A stretch of 64,000 nucleotides of DNA from Amaranthus tricolor (taxonomy: Eukaryota > Streptophyta > Magnoliopsida > Caryophyllales > Amaranthaceae): positions 24,066,230 through 24,130,229 of the forward strand of contig NC_080049.1 in the NCBI RefSeq assembly GCF_026212465.1. The letters run 5' to 3'. The position numbers and the translations under genes are program-made. A model generated the notes under the pieces. That model did not search any database. It was not told the origin of the DNA and saw only the letters and a list, made by a program, of their open reading frames with translations. This document shows, piece after piece, positions 21,899-33,024 of the stretch. Each line of letters begins with the position of its first letter. Positions within the stretch are counted from its first letter, which is position 1.

Positions 21899-24854
21899 AT
21901 GACTATCGTTAATATGGATGTCGCGGCTACTCATGAGACAATAGCTAACTTGGACATTAACTCTGTTAACCCGACGAAAATTCCTTTGGTAGTATGTAGA
22001 CGTTTTAATAAGGAGGGGTTGCTAATAAATGATTCGGATGATAGCGGTTTAGTAAGAATCACCCCTCATTACGAATCAATAAAGATCGGGGACGAGTCGT
22101 CTGTATCCCCCATATACACACCGGAGATAATGAAATCGGGTCCTTGGGAAGTGAGCATCGCTTTCTTCCCAAATTACTTGCCGTGAATAAATCCTGACCT
22201 GGAAGGGTTATTGTATGTAGATATGGAAAAGATCGAGGGAGCAGCCGAGTCTTCTGGAATTACTTGCCTCCTCCATTTTTTATTCCGGGTGGCGGGCCCC
22301 TCAATTACTTTATTGATCTTCAAACTAAGAGGGACTTGGACAAACAACGGGATGCCATCTCTCTGAAATGGGGTTTGAAGGATGATTTGAACATCATTAC
22401 TCCGGGGAACTACGATACTGTTAGGTTTCCCCCTCCTCATTGTATAGCTGTATATTTCCCTTCCTTCGAGTTAGGGCTTAGGTTTCCTCTTCATCCCTTT
22501 TTTAGGGAAGTGTTAGATTTTTTGAACGTTTCTGTGCCCGAGTTATACCCTAACGCATGGGGCTGTATGGTGGCGTTTTTTATTTTGTGTAAAGTTTTGG
22601 CCATGCCTCCGACACTAACAGCTTTTAGATATATTTTTAGAGCCCGATTATGTAACTCCCAATTGCATGGTTGCGGGTGGATAACCATAACACACCGTTG
22701 TGGGCTGAAGATAGTCCACGACCTCCCTGATAACTTGAAGGGGTATATGACGAAGTTCGCCTATTTGCACAGTTCTGGGGGGTGGAACATCAAGACTTCT
22801 TTTGACATTAAGCCCAATCTTTCCGGTTTTAATAATGGAATCCCGCAGTGTTCATTTACTGATGCGGTGATTATAGAATATGCGAAGATGGACGTGCAGT
22901 TGGGGAGGAAACCCATGAACGTCCAGCTCAATTGGATACCGGGTCGTTCTGAGCTGGAGAATGAGAACCTCCTCTCAGCGTTCGGCATTAGCTTGGCTAT
23001 CGATCGGAGTAAGGGTAGTTGGCTCTTTCCTTTACCCTTGCATTTTACTTGTTTCTAACTTTTGATTTTTAAGGGATCGCCAAGGAGAATTTGAAGGCAA
23101 AGAATCCAGACCTGATGAAGAAGTTCAGCGTGCTGCGATTTGCTCAAGGGGCCATCCAAAGGGCCACGGAGAAGCCTTTACCTCTTCCCCCCAAGGTATA
23201 CTTTTATATTTTTTGTAAGCGAGCCATGAGGAGTTCTGACTTTTTCTCTTTGTAGGATTCGGCTACGGTCGAGAAGGGGCTGGTCGAGGTGCCCAGCGAA
23301 GAGGAGGCTCTCCGGCTTCTCGAGGAGAGGAAGAGGGTTCATATTCCTGATGAATCTAAGAGGGTGATCCCTCGTAAGACGAAGGAAGTAAGGAAAAAGG
23401 AAGGGAAGGAGAGGAAGAGGAAAAGAGACTCTTCTTCCCACGCGAAGAGTGCAACGAAGAAGGCCTCCGTGGACACCATTCGGACTGCCGTGCCTCTTCA
23501 GATGAGGTCGGCAGAAGGGGAGGTGTCCACTCCTGTGGGGGGTGCAGTTCCCTTCTCTAGCAAGGGCAAGGAGAAGGTGGGAGAGTCAGCTGCGGCTCCG
23601 GAGTCGCGTGTTGAGGAGGTGTATCGTCGCCGGGAGGTCTTACCCTTCCTGCATGATACCCTCTTCAGCAAACTTGGTCATAAAGGTATGATCACCCGTT
23701 TCAACAGGGCGTCATCCCATCTGATCAACAGGAAGGATGTCAATCATCTGGAGTCCTTGCCTCCCAGTGACAGGGTTCGCCAACTCCAGGCTTCCGCGGC
23801 TGAGGTACCATATTCTCTTTTGTTGCTTTGTTTAACGTGAGAACCGTCAGACCATTTTTGACTTGATTTTTTGACAGACTTTCTTGAGGCTATCTTTCGA
23901 GCTGAATCTTAGCCGTCAGAGTGCCGCGGATAGAGAGACCCTGGCGGCCCTAACGTCTCGTTGTGACGAACAAGAAGAGGAGCTCAAGAGGCTTAGGGAT
24001 GATCTTGGCGAGCTGCCGTGCTTAAAGGAAAAACTGGCTAAGTGCGTCGAAATAAAGGAGCGCTTAGTCAGAACAGAACAATGGCGGGAGAAGGCCAAGA
24101 AGCAGCTGGAGGGGGCCATAGGAAGCTTGGATGCGGCATCAAATTTGTCAAAACCAGTCTCTAATGAAGCGGGTGTCCGATGATCTGACTAAGTTCAAGG
24201 CCTTGCTATCCGCGGCTAAGGTGTACAAGCTTCGTTCGGAGAGACGGGCCCGGATAGCTAGGGATTGGCTAACCTCGGATGAGCCGGAGGCGTCAAGTTT
24301 TTTGGGGGATCTGACGGCTGAGATGATGGGCGCCAGCTCTAGGATCAGTGATGAAAAGTACTGTCTGGCAGCCGTGAAGTTAGGTATCAACTTCGATTCT
24401 CTCCAACAGATGGCTAACCAAAAGGGGGACGAAGCCTTGACCAACCTAACTTCGATTTTGGAACGGGAGTCAACGGTGCTGGTCGATCTAAGCTGGGATG
24501 TGGAGGAGGAGAGGGTTTGGCTGGACAAAGTTAATGGGGAGGTTGAGAAGGAGGCGTTATGCCTCGACCTAGATCAGTTAACTCTCTCTCCTCCTTCGGC
24601 CTCGGATGTCCCCCGAGAACTTGGCGCTCTCTAAACTGGAGAGTTTGTGCTTAGATTTGTCTAATCTGTTAATTGATGAGGGAAAGAACCTCTAGGGCTT
24701 ATCCAAGGATTTATCTGAGATCGAGGTGGAGCCGTTTAACGTTGAAGAATTTATAAGCTTCACCCCGAGTCTCGACGAGGGAATGGCCGGGTCTCCGCAG
24801 CCGCCGCCTCAAGATCTAGAAGGAGATGTCGACGCCTTCCTGAATGATGTTTGA
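21899..24854 (+). pseudogene. Opposite-strand gene of the Gypsy element (gypsy-type transposon domain plus coiled coil), degenerate
   Basis: This gene runs against gag-pol. The ATG is at 21899. The part 22264-23008 has FPSFELGLRFPLHPFFREVL and ELYPNAWGCM, which match the plant domain known as putative gypsy-type transposon (PF04195). A Lys/Glu-rich linker (23256-23450) and a charged coiled-coil region (about 23884-24560) follow, then an acidic tail ending at 24852-24854. Three gaps have GT-AG borders and keep the frame when removed: 23009-23073, 23196-23255 and 23805-23877. They look like true spliceosomal introns of a separate plus-strand mRNA. Defects: an in-frame TGA at 22184-22186, frame changes near 22262, 24170 and 24630, and a TAG near 24691. 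Extra antisense genes in this position are known in Tat-group elements; their role is not known. Confidence 0.8.
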
Positions 24855-25159
24855 TTTGTTCAAAGTTGTAACTTAAACTTATGTCGTCATTCATTAGATA
24901 TTGTAATTTGACTGATTTGTTATTTATGCCGGATAATTTCAAGATACTTTTGCTGTGAATGTATTTGTTGTATTTTGATCAATGATTCTTTCCGGTTCCA
25001 ACTCACAGGCCGCGATTTCTTTTGATGGAGAGTGATACACTGGAAATTTACTTAGACCGAATTTGATCTTTGGATTCTTAAGGGGTCATTGATTTTTGTA
25101 GGATTTATGGGAGGCATTGATTTTTACTTGGATTAATTGATTTTGGGACCTTTTTCTAG

Positions 25160-25251
25160 GGGTCCGACTTATCGATGTCGCTGATTCAAGATGACAGAAT
25201 AAATTTGATCATAGGACCCCTCTTGACGGGTCCGACTTGTGGATATTACTG
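25160..25251 (+). repeat. Two further copies of the GGGTCCGACTT motif
   Basis: Copies at 25160-25183 (GGGTCCGACTTATCGATGTC) and 25228-25251 (GGGTCCGACTTGTGGATATT) lie past the 3' end of the antisense gene, 3.7 kb from the main array, so the motif brackets that gene. Confidence 0.75.
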
Positions 25252-25402
25252 ATTTTTTCGACTTATGAAAATTACTGATTTTAATGAGATTTGCAATGAG
25301 TTCGGTCGACGTCGAGTATGTCCAACACGTCTGAAAATTAGATTAATGAGAAAGTAGAACATAACTGAATACTTGTAAATATTGAAGCTGGATGGTCTGA
25401 AA

Positions 25403-25570
25403 ATGAAACTTCTGCTATATTGATATTTGAAGATGATAACACTGAGAAAATGCAAATGATAATGCGACTATGCCGCGGAATGAAACTTCTGCTATATTGA
25501 TATTTGAAGATGATAACACTGAAAAAATGCAAATGATAACGCGACTATGTCGCAGAATGAAACTAATGAT
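25403..25570. repeat. 77-bp tandem duplication
   Basis: ATGAAACTTCTGCTATATTG begins at 25403 and again at 25480, and a third start (ATGAAACTAATG) is seen at 25557, a period of 77. The first two copies differ at only a few sites. It lies between the integrase end and the antisense gene's 3' end. Short reading frames here are shadows. Confidence 0.9.
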
Positions 25571-25596
25571 TATTGACTGGCCTCTTGCGAATCTTA

Positions 25597-28500
25597 TTAA
25601 ATGAAGTATTTCTTCAAGTGATCTCCATTCCATGGACGGGGTAATTTCTTTCCCCTCATGTCTTCTAATTCGAATGTCCCCGGTTTGATGGTGCGGATAA
25701 CTTTGAACAGCCCATCCCAGTTGGCTTCTAGTTTTCCCTTCTCTACTATCTTTCCGGTAGCTTCGATTTTGCGGAGGACGAGGTCACCGACTTGAATACG
25801 TCTGGTTTTGACACGACGGTTGAAGCTGCGAATCATCTTTTGTTTTTGGGCTATCGATCGTAACAGTGCGTTTCCTCTTGTTCTGGTAGTAGATCCAGGT
25901 TTGTTCTTTTTTCTTGTTCGTTCTCGCTGTGCGAGTAGTAGGTGACTCTAATGGAGGCTATACCGATTTCTACAGGAAGCACGGCTTCAGACCCGTATAC
26001 CAAGGAAAATGGAGTATGTCCCGTTGCCTCTTTGACGGTTGTTTGGCTTGCCCATAGAATGTCGGGTAGTTCTTCATCCCAAGTACCTTTTGCCCCTTCT
26101 ATTTTCTTTTTGATGCCGTTCAAAATTTCTTTGTTTGCTGACTCGACTTGGCCATTAGTTTGAGGTCGGGATACTGAACTGAATCGGATTTGGATGTTGA
26201 ACCTGTCGCAGTACTCTATTGTGTTCTTACTGACGAATTGCCTTCCATTGTCAGTGATGATTACGCGAGGGATGCCGTATCTCGTGATGATATGTCGCCA
26301 TATGAACTGACAGACTTGCTTGTCTGTGATTGAGCTGAGGGTCTCGGCTTCCACATACTTGGTAAAGTAATCGATAGCCAAGATGATGAACTTTCGTTGT
26401 CCCTTGGCAGGTGGGAAGGGGCCAAGGAGATCTATACCCCATTTATCGAAGGGTAGGACGGCTTGAATGGCGGACAAATAGTTAGATGGCTTCCTTCCTA
26501 TCTTCGAATGATATTGACATTGGGGACAACGTTTGATCAATACTTCGGCATCGCTCCTGAGGGAGGGCCAGTAATATCCACTTCTAAGGACTTTGATGAT
26601 TACGGTTCGTACTCCCTGGTGTATTCCACAACCGCCTTCGTGTATTTCCCGAAGGATGTAATTTCCTTCTTCGGGGGAAACACACTTGAGAAGGGGGTGT
26701 GATTTTTTGTAGAGCGTTCCTTTGTGGAGTTCGAACCATCCGGCCCTCTTTTGGAGTGTTTTTTCTTGACCCTCATCCTGGGGAAGTGTCTGATTCTGCA
26801 AGTATTTAATGTATGGTTCCATCCACGTCTCTGATCTGTCGATCGTATCGACCATGAAGTTAATGCTGGGATTAGGAAGTACCTCCCAGATGATATCACA
26901 AGCCGCGGATGTTTCAGCTGAGCTGACAAGTTTCGCCAGGAAGTCGGCTTGTGTATTTTGGGACCTTGGGATGTGAACCAATGTGAATTTGTCGAATTTC
27001 TTGACAAATTCTTTTACTTGCTGTAAATACATCTTCATGCTGTCGTCTTTGGCTTCAAATTCACCGTTTACTTGCCCGACAATTGGTTGGGAGTCAGAGA
27101 AAGTGGACAGTGTCTTAGCCCCCGCTTTGTAACATATTTTAAGCCCCAAGAGTAGTGCTTCATATTCTGCCTCATTATTAGATGCCGTAAACTCGAATCT
27201 GACTGCCCTTTCCATACGAACCCCGGCGGAAGATACAATTAGAAGTCCTGCTCCACTTGTTGATTGCGTGGAGGATCCATCTACATACAACTTCCATTCT
27301 TGATTGGCTTCGGGATTAGGAGGGATGGTGCTTTCAGCGATGAAGTCAGCCAGAGCTTGGGCTTTGATCGCTGTTCGTGGCTCGTATTTAATGCCGAAAT
27401 CTACTAGTTGATTAGCCCAGTCAGTGACGCAGCTTGATTTGTTTTTCCCTTCTAGGATCTTTTTCAAGGGTTGGCTGGTTCTGACTACGATCTGGTGGGA
27501 TTGGAAGTATGGTTTCAATTTTCTGCTTGCCATCACGACTGCGAATAAGACCTTCTCCATTTCGCTGTAATTTTCTTCCGAGCCTCGAAAGGCATGACTT
27601 ACGTAGTATACGGGAAATTACTTCTTTTCTCTTTCAGCGACTAATACTCCTGACAGGGAGTATTCGGAGACCGAGACATATAAGACTAGCTTTTCCCCGT
27701 TGATGGGTGAAACTAGTTTTGGCAAAGAGGATAGGTGCTCTTTTAACTGCCTGAAGGATTCTTTAGCTTCTCTCGTCCATTCAAACTTGCTCCGTTTGAG
27801 GGTTTTGAAGAAAGGCGAACATTTGTCCACGGACTTGGATAGAAATCTCCCTAAGGCGGCCACTCATCCTGTTAGCTTTTGGACTTCTTTCACGGATGTT
27901 GGGGACTTCATGTCTTGAATAGCCCGAATCTTGTCTGGGTTTGCTTCGATACCTCTCTCGTCTACCAGAAAGCCAAGACATTTCCCTCCAGTGACCCCAA
28001 ACACGCACTTGTATGGATTAAGTCGCATTTGGTGTCTTCGGAGGGTTGTAAATGTTTCGCGGAGGTCCGCGGCATGTTCAGATGCCTGCTTACTTTTTGC
28101 GATCATATCGTCCACGTATACCTCCAGGTTTCGGCCTATCTGAGACTGGAAGACCTTGTTGACCATTCTTTGATAAGTGGCTCCGGCATTTTTTAACCCG
28201 AAGGGCATGACTTTGTAGCAGTACACGCCGGCATTTGTAATGAATGCTGTGTTCGGCTGATCTTCGATGGCTAAGGGGATTTGATGGTAACCCGCGTTAG
28301 CATCCATGAAGCTTTACAGGGCGTGGCCTGCCGTTGAATCCACCAATCAATCTATCTTGGGGAGAGAGTAATCGTCTTTCGGACATGCCTTGTTTAGATT
28401 TGTAAAATCAACGCACATCCTCCACTTCCCATTTGATTTCTTAACGAGAACGACGTTGGAGAGCCAATCGGAGTATTTGCACTCCCGGATGAATCCTGCT

Positions 28501-28886
28501 TTCAGCAACTTTTCAACTTCTATTTTGGCAGCCTCTATTCTTTCTTTCCTTTGATGTCTTAGCTTCTGTTTCACGGGTTTCTAGCCTGGTTTTATGTCAA
28601 GTTTGTGGCACATGACACTTGTTGGTATGCCAGGCATTTCTTCCGTGGAAAAAGCGAAGATGTCGCGGAACTCGGCGATGGTGGCCATGATATCCCGCTT
28701 GACCGCATCTGGGAGATCTCTCCTTATTTTGATGTGTTTTCCTTCGAACATGTCTACCTCCTCGTATCGTTCTACTGGGTGAGGACTTTCGTGCGTGTTA
28801 GGGTTCTCCAGATACACGCTCATGACGGTTGGAGAGTTTTCTTCTCTGTGTCTTTTGGAGGGGATGACGGAAGTACTTCGCTTCAA
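25597..28886 (-). pseudogene. Gypsy pol: reverse transcriptase, two RNase H domains, integrase (interrupted by stops)
   Basis: From the 5' side: RT with the LVKKSNGKWRMCVDFTNLNK region (near 28420), YKVMPFGLKNAGATYQRMV and the catalytic YVDDM (near 28110); thumb region to 27618; a first RNase H (27.6-27.35 kb); a second RNase H starting EWKLYVDGSSTQSTSGAGLL (near 27300) with NNEAEYEALLLGL and the RSQNTQADFLAKL end; integrase with a His-Cys zinc region (CPQCQYHSKIGRK), the D-D-E core in IDLLGPF, TDNGRQF and QVESANKEI, and a C-terminal module to 25597. Two RNase H domains mark the Tat group. In-frame stops: TAG at about 28578, TGA at about 28344, TAA at about 28311, TGA at 27864 and TAA at 27618; at 25851 and 25836 the frame breaks again before the last piece. 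Not translatable as one protein. Confidence 0.93.
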
Positions 28887-29041
28887 GGTATTGACGAGGC
28901 ATTGACGAGCTGTTACCTGATCTCCCTTGAGGATGCCGACTTGTCCATCGTCCTGCTCACTTTGATCTTGTTGATGAGTAGGAGTCCCATGATGGCGTTG
29001 TAAGGGAACGTCAGATCCACCACCGTGAATCGCACGGGCAT

Positions 29042-29242
29042 TTATCTGCTTCCGCTTCTTTCCCCTACCTGCACGGGGAGTATGATCGTTCCCAGTGGAA
29101 TGACTTGATTTTCTCCAAACCCGATCAAAGGTTTATCCAGAGGTTGCAAGTGTTTCTCTTCGAACTTTATCTTTCTCAGGCATTCCATAGTTATAAGATC
29201 AGTCGTGCTTCCAGTACCTACCAACACTCTCTTGACCTTCAT
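29042..29242 (-). pseudogene. Gypsy aspartic protease segment with altered active site
   Basis: The frame has KRVLVGTGSTTDLIT, which aligns with the retroelement protease signature in which DTG holds the catalytic Asp; here the Asp position is Gly (GTG). IGFGENQVIPLGTIILPVQV follows, as usual for plant Gypsy proteases. The frame ends at 29042; on the next frame FTVVDLTFPYNAIMG continues the domain, so a frame change separates it from RT. Confidence 0.8.
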
Positions 29243-29361
29243 TTGCCCAATTTTGAGGGTGACTACTAGAGGGTCTGTGTGTGGTTGCTGTAGTGGTTGA
29301 GAGGTAGTAGCAGAGTATGGACGGTATCTCTCGCGGCGCGGATGGTAGGATATTCTTCAGT

Positions 29362-31036
29362 TTAACCTCCAAAAATCATATTGATAGTTCCTTGTGTGTT
29401 GGAACTTTCGCGCCTGCCCTCGTCCCTCTTGGGGGATCTGCGTCTTTGATTCCAAGGCCTCTTTTCCGCTTCTCCTCTTGCATCATAGTCCTTCCGGTTG
29501 ATGAACCTCGATAGCTTCCCCTCGTCAGCCAACTGATGCAGGATATGTTTGAGTTCGCGACATTGGGCCAAGGTGTGGCCATGTTCTTTGTGGTAGTCGC
29601 ACCACAAATTGTAGTTGCGACGATCAGAGGGGGTGGTAGTAGAAGGCGGAGGCGGAGTTGGCAACTCCTCCCGAACGGCGAGGAATGTCTTTTCTGTTGC
29701 GACTGAACATCGGGTCGTTACCTCCATCTAGCAAATTCTGCGTCCTGAACTCCCATTCGGCGACATATACATGTTTGGATCGTGGAGGTCCCATGTCTGA
29801 GGGAGGTTCTGGACGACGCGGCATGTTATTTCTATCTCTTCTCGATGTATTCCTTGAGGATTGATGTGAGGATATGGGATCTTTCTTCTCTGATTTTTGT
29901 TTTTTGGGGTCGTGTGCCTGACATATCTCGGAGCCCGTGACGTAGCTTTGACATTGCTTCATGGTCTCCGCGTATGTCTTCACTTGACTCTCGACCAACT
30001 GGAAGTTCAGCCTTTGAGCCTTCATTCCATTGATCAGGGCGTTTAATGCGAACGATTCTTCCAAGTCAGTTACTTCCAGCACTGCTTCGTGGAACTTCTT
30101 CAAATATGACGATATGGACTCCCCTTCCAATTGTGTTATGCTAAGCAAGTGGAAGTTTTATTTCTCCTGCCTTCTGGATGCTACAAAGTGACCCAGGAAT
30201 TTGCCTTCTAATTGGGCAAAATTGTGGATACTTCCTCCTGGAAGGGAGGTGTACCACGTCAAGGCTACTCCTGTGAGAGTAGTTGGGAAGAATTTGCACC
30301 ACAATGCTGGGTTGGTGGTGTATAGCAGCATCAAGTTCTTGTAAGCCATCAAGTGTTCCTCTGGACAGGACGTTCCATCGAAGGCCGTCATATTCGGGAT
30401 CTTTATCTTCGCCGGGTTGGGAGTATTCAGTATTCCCGGAGCCAGTGGAGAGTTTATAGGCAAGGAGTCTTCAGGGAGATTATCTTTGCCGACCTCATTC
30501 CGCGGCATAGTGATGGGGCTGGTGGGATGACTAGATCCCGTGAGCTGCGCTTTCTTCCTTTCTTCCCTTCTTCTGTCCACCAGGGATTAAACGCTTTCGG
30601 ATGCCCTCTGCTTCTTGCTTTCTAGATAGGTACGGGAGTCTCGAGAGGCGGTTTTGAATTCTCCCTCTCGGGAGTCATTTCTGTTGAGACTTGTATGGGT
30701 CCTTGATCTCTCCCATCTTTTCTTATTTCTTCTGCTGGAACGTGACATTCCCGAGTTCCCCTCCCTAGATCCATGGGATTTCGATATTTCATCATGGGGT
30801 TCGATTCGCTCTTGCAGATTCTTTATCTGGTCCGCCATATCTTCCAATACCCGTTATTGAGCAGGGTTATTATTTATGACGGCGTAGAATTGTTCGGAGA
30901 AGGCGGCAGTGAGGTTTCGTGCTAGCACGTCCAGATCATGGCGAGTCACGGCTTGATTGTTAGCGTGGTCTGCTGAAGTGTCTGTATCTGTGCTGTGCAC
31001 GGTAGCGGTTTGAGTTGGATTTTTCTTGGGAGCCAT
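29362..31036 (-). pseudogene. Gypsy gag with CX2HX4HX4C zinc knuckle (interrupted)
   Basis: Starts at the ATG of MAPKKNPTQTATV (31036), 37 bp inside the 5' LTR boundary. The central retrotransposon gag domain has EEHLMAYKNLMLLYTTNPAL and WYTSLPGGSIHNFAQLEGKF (30.4-30.2 kb) and EGESISSYLKKFHEAVLEV (30.1 kb). A zinc finger CDYHKEHGHTLAQC (near 29580) is of the CX2HX4HX4C type common in this group. In-frame TAA codons at 30854, 30587 and about 30155 and a frame change near 29700 break it. Gag would form the particle and bind the element RNA. Confidence 0.88.
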
Positions 31037-31053
31037 GACTTTTTATTCAACTC

Positions 31054-31072
31054 CCCACAGACGGCGCCAAAC
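31054..31072 (-). other. Primer-binding site of the Gypsy element
   Basis: On the minus strand the sequence after the 5' LTR is GTTTGGCGCCGTCTGTGGGG. TGGCGCC-type primer sites are used by Athila/Tat-group elements. The small element has GTTTGACGTCGTCTGTGAGG at the same place. Confidence 0.75.
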
Positions 31073-31743
31073 TGTTTCGATAATGAAATGTGGAAGTGCA
31101 AGACACTTGAAATTCTGGAAGTGGAAGCGTTGTCTAGGGTAGTGATCCGCTGAAATGGAAGGGACTTGAATTCCTGCAACACAACACGTTAGCCTTGTCC
31201 GGGGGGTGATCTCCCGGAAAATCCCTCCGACGCTCAAGTTAGAATGAAAATCAGGGATTATTGAATAAATGATGAGATGGAGAATGCGGGAAGGCCTATA
31301 TAAGGATGGAAACTGTGGGTATTGTTAGAAAGTTAGTAAAGAGGGTTGCAAGAATTAGACAAAGGCTTCTTATCAGATGATCCTTAATTCCCTCATTGCT
31401 GGTTGTCTCTATTTATAATGGTGGAAAGGAAGTTACTTCTGAGAGGAGGTTGATTATCATAGATAATGGTGGGCGGTTATCAGCACTAAAGAAGGAGAGT
31501 CATGATGGTGAAGAGCAAGGGTCAGTTATAAAAGGGAAGTTAGGTCAGTTGGAAGTTACTTACCAGAGAGAAGTTAGGGTATTTGGAGGATATTAACTCA
31601 GGGCCCAATCAAGGAGGTTGGGGAATTCAGAAAAAACCCTTTGACTGAAAGTCAAGGTCAATCTGAGAGGTCAAGGGGTATTAAGGTAGTATGACATTAA
31701 TAATTTAAATAAATAAATAAATTAAACAAGTGTCACCATGACA
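31073..31743 (-). repeat. 5' LTR of the Gypsy element
   Basis: 671 bp, TGTTTCG at the left and ACCATGACA at the right on the plus strand, followed by the AATGC target duplication. A TTATAAATAGAG box on the coding strand (about 31409-31420) would be the promoter TATA. About 4% different from the 3' LTR by my count. Confidence 0.95.
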
Positions 31744-31955
31744 AATGCACTTATTTAATTCTTAATAATTCTAATTATGCATAATTAAAAATTATAAAAA
31801 ATTAATATTAATAAACTTTATATTAAAACGAATCAAATAAAATCCCATATAACAATGTTTTAACTTATAAATTAATAATAAAATACACTTTAAGAGTGAT
31901 AGATGAATAGTGTCCCAAAAGTAAATGAGACACTTAAGGTGAATAGGAGGGAGTA

Positions 31956-32138
31956 TAATATGTTAGGGCCTTAATCATATCAAACAACCAACTCAATCTT
32001 AGAATATTATTATATACTCTAATGAATATAATTTACAAATGTAAAACTCATTATTATTAAAAACATATAAATATTTTACAATATGTAAACCAATCATTAA
32101 TTTAAAGCACATACAAAACGTCACTCTAACGTAGCTTT

Positions 32139-32186
<48 letters not shown>

Positions 32187-32336
32187 CAATTTTACACTCT
32201 TTCAAACCTACATTGACAACTTAGGTTTGTTTCCTTCCTTTTCTCCCTTATCTTTGGGTGTTGTATGTTTTTTTAAATTAAATTTTGTCCCCATAAAAAA
32301 CAATAAAAATAATGATAATATGATGATGATGATTAC

Positions 32337-32386
<50 letters not shown>

Positions 32387-32915
32387 ATCAACAAGAATAC
32401 TTCATCATCCTAAATGTTATTGTTTAAGTGGTTTCCACTTATGGTAGGATATAGATTGGGTGAGATGTATACAACCTTATACCCTTGTTAGTGATAAGAC
32501 TAAAAAAGAGATTGTATCCAATTGACCCTTGATAACAAACATTATGTGAATTTCATATAAATTTAAAGTTCACATGATTTAATGTGTAATTATAATTTAG
32601 TCTATTATAATTCGAAACCAAAGTACTATATACCTCGTATACTATTCATATGCAATGTTAGAATTTTTACTGAACCCAATACAATACTTAAATTATTGAT
32701 ATCTACGTATATTTATAAATGATAAAAAAAATTGATATTTAAAAACTACTACATTTTAAAAAGATTATGACAATATTTCACTTGATTATATAGATTCTTA
32801 CAAATTAGTGATAAAACTTAAAACAAAGTTAACATATAAGCTGTGTAAGAGTACAAGTGTTGCATTTAACTAATAAGAGAGGACAAAGTAATAATGATAG
32901 TAATAATAATGAAAT

Positions 32916-32957
<42 letters not shown>

Positions 32958-33024
32958 TTTTTTATGTGCAAAAAAATAGTGATAGTTTTTTGAGATCAAT
33001 TTATGAAGTACATTGAATAGTTAC
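31956..33024. repeat. Rest of peroxidase intron 3: poly(T), (TAA)n and AT-rich DNA
   Basis: A run of about 45 T at 32140-32184, (TAA)n at about 32338-32385 and again at about 32915-32956. Nothing coding was recognised. A long one-base run next to trinucleotide repeats may be the tail of an old retroposon, but no body was recognised. Confidence 0.6.

Larger units (their letters stand above)
19187..31743 (-). mobile_element. Ty3/gypsy LTR retrotransposon, Tat type, 12,557 bp
   Basis: Two LTRs (19187-19855 and 31073-31743) in direct order, both TG...CA, with a perfect 5-bp target duplication AATGC at 19182-19186 and 31744-31748. Reading on the minus strand: 5' LTR (right), a TGGCGCC-type primer site, gag, protease, reverse transcriptase, RNase H, a second RNase H, integrase, a long 3' region with an opposite-strand gene, a polypurine tract and the 3' LTR (left). 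The order RT-RNase H-second RNase H-integrase, plus an extra gene in the 3' region, is characteristic of the Tat group. By eye the LTRs differ at about 26 of 669 positions (about 4%), mostly transitions, plus a 2-base gap, so the insertion is not very recent. Internal frames have several stops, so this copy cannot move by itself. Confidence 0.95.
19133..31953. mobile_element. Stowaway-type MITE split by the Gypsy element (259 bp net)
   Basis: The left piece 19133-19186 starts TTCCCTCCTATTCATCTTAA and the right piece 31749-31953 ends TTAAGGTGAATAGGAGGGAG, which are inverted repeats over about 30 bp. TA follows at 31954-31955 and TG, probably a mutated TA, precedes at 19131-19132. Removing the Gypsy element and one copy of its target duplication leaves 54 + 205 = 259 bp, the same as the related MITE at 9051-9309. 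The MITE was therefore in the peroxidase intron before the Gypsy element arrived. Confidence 0.85.
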
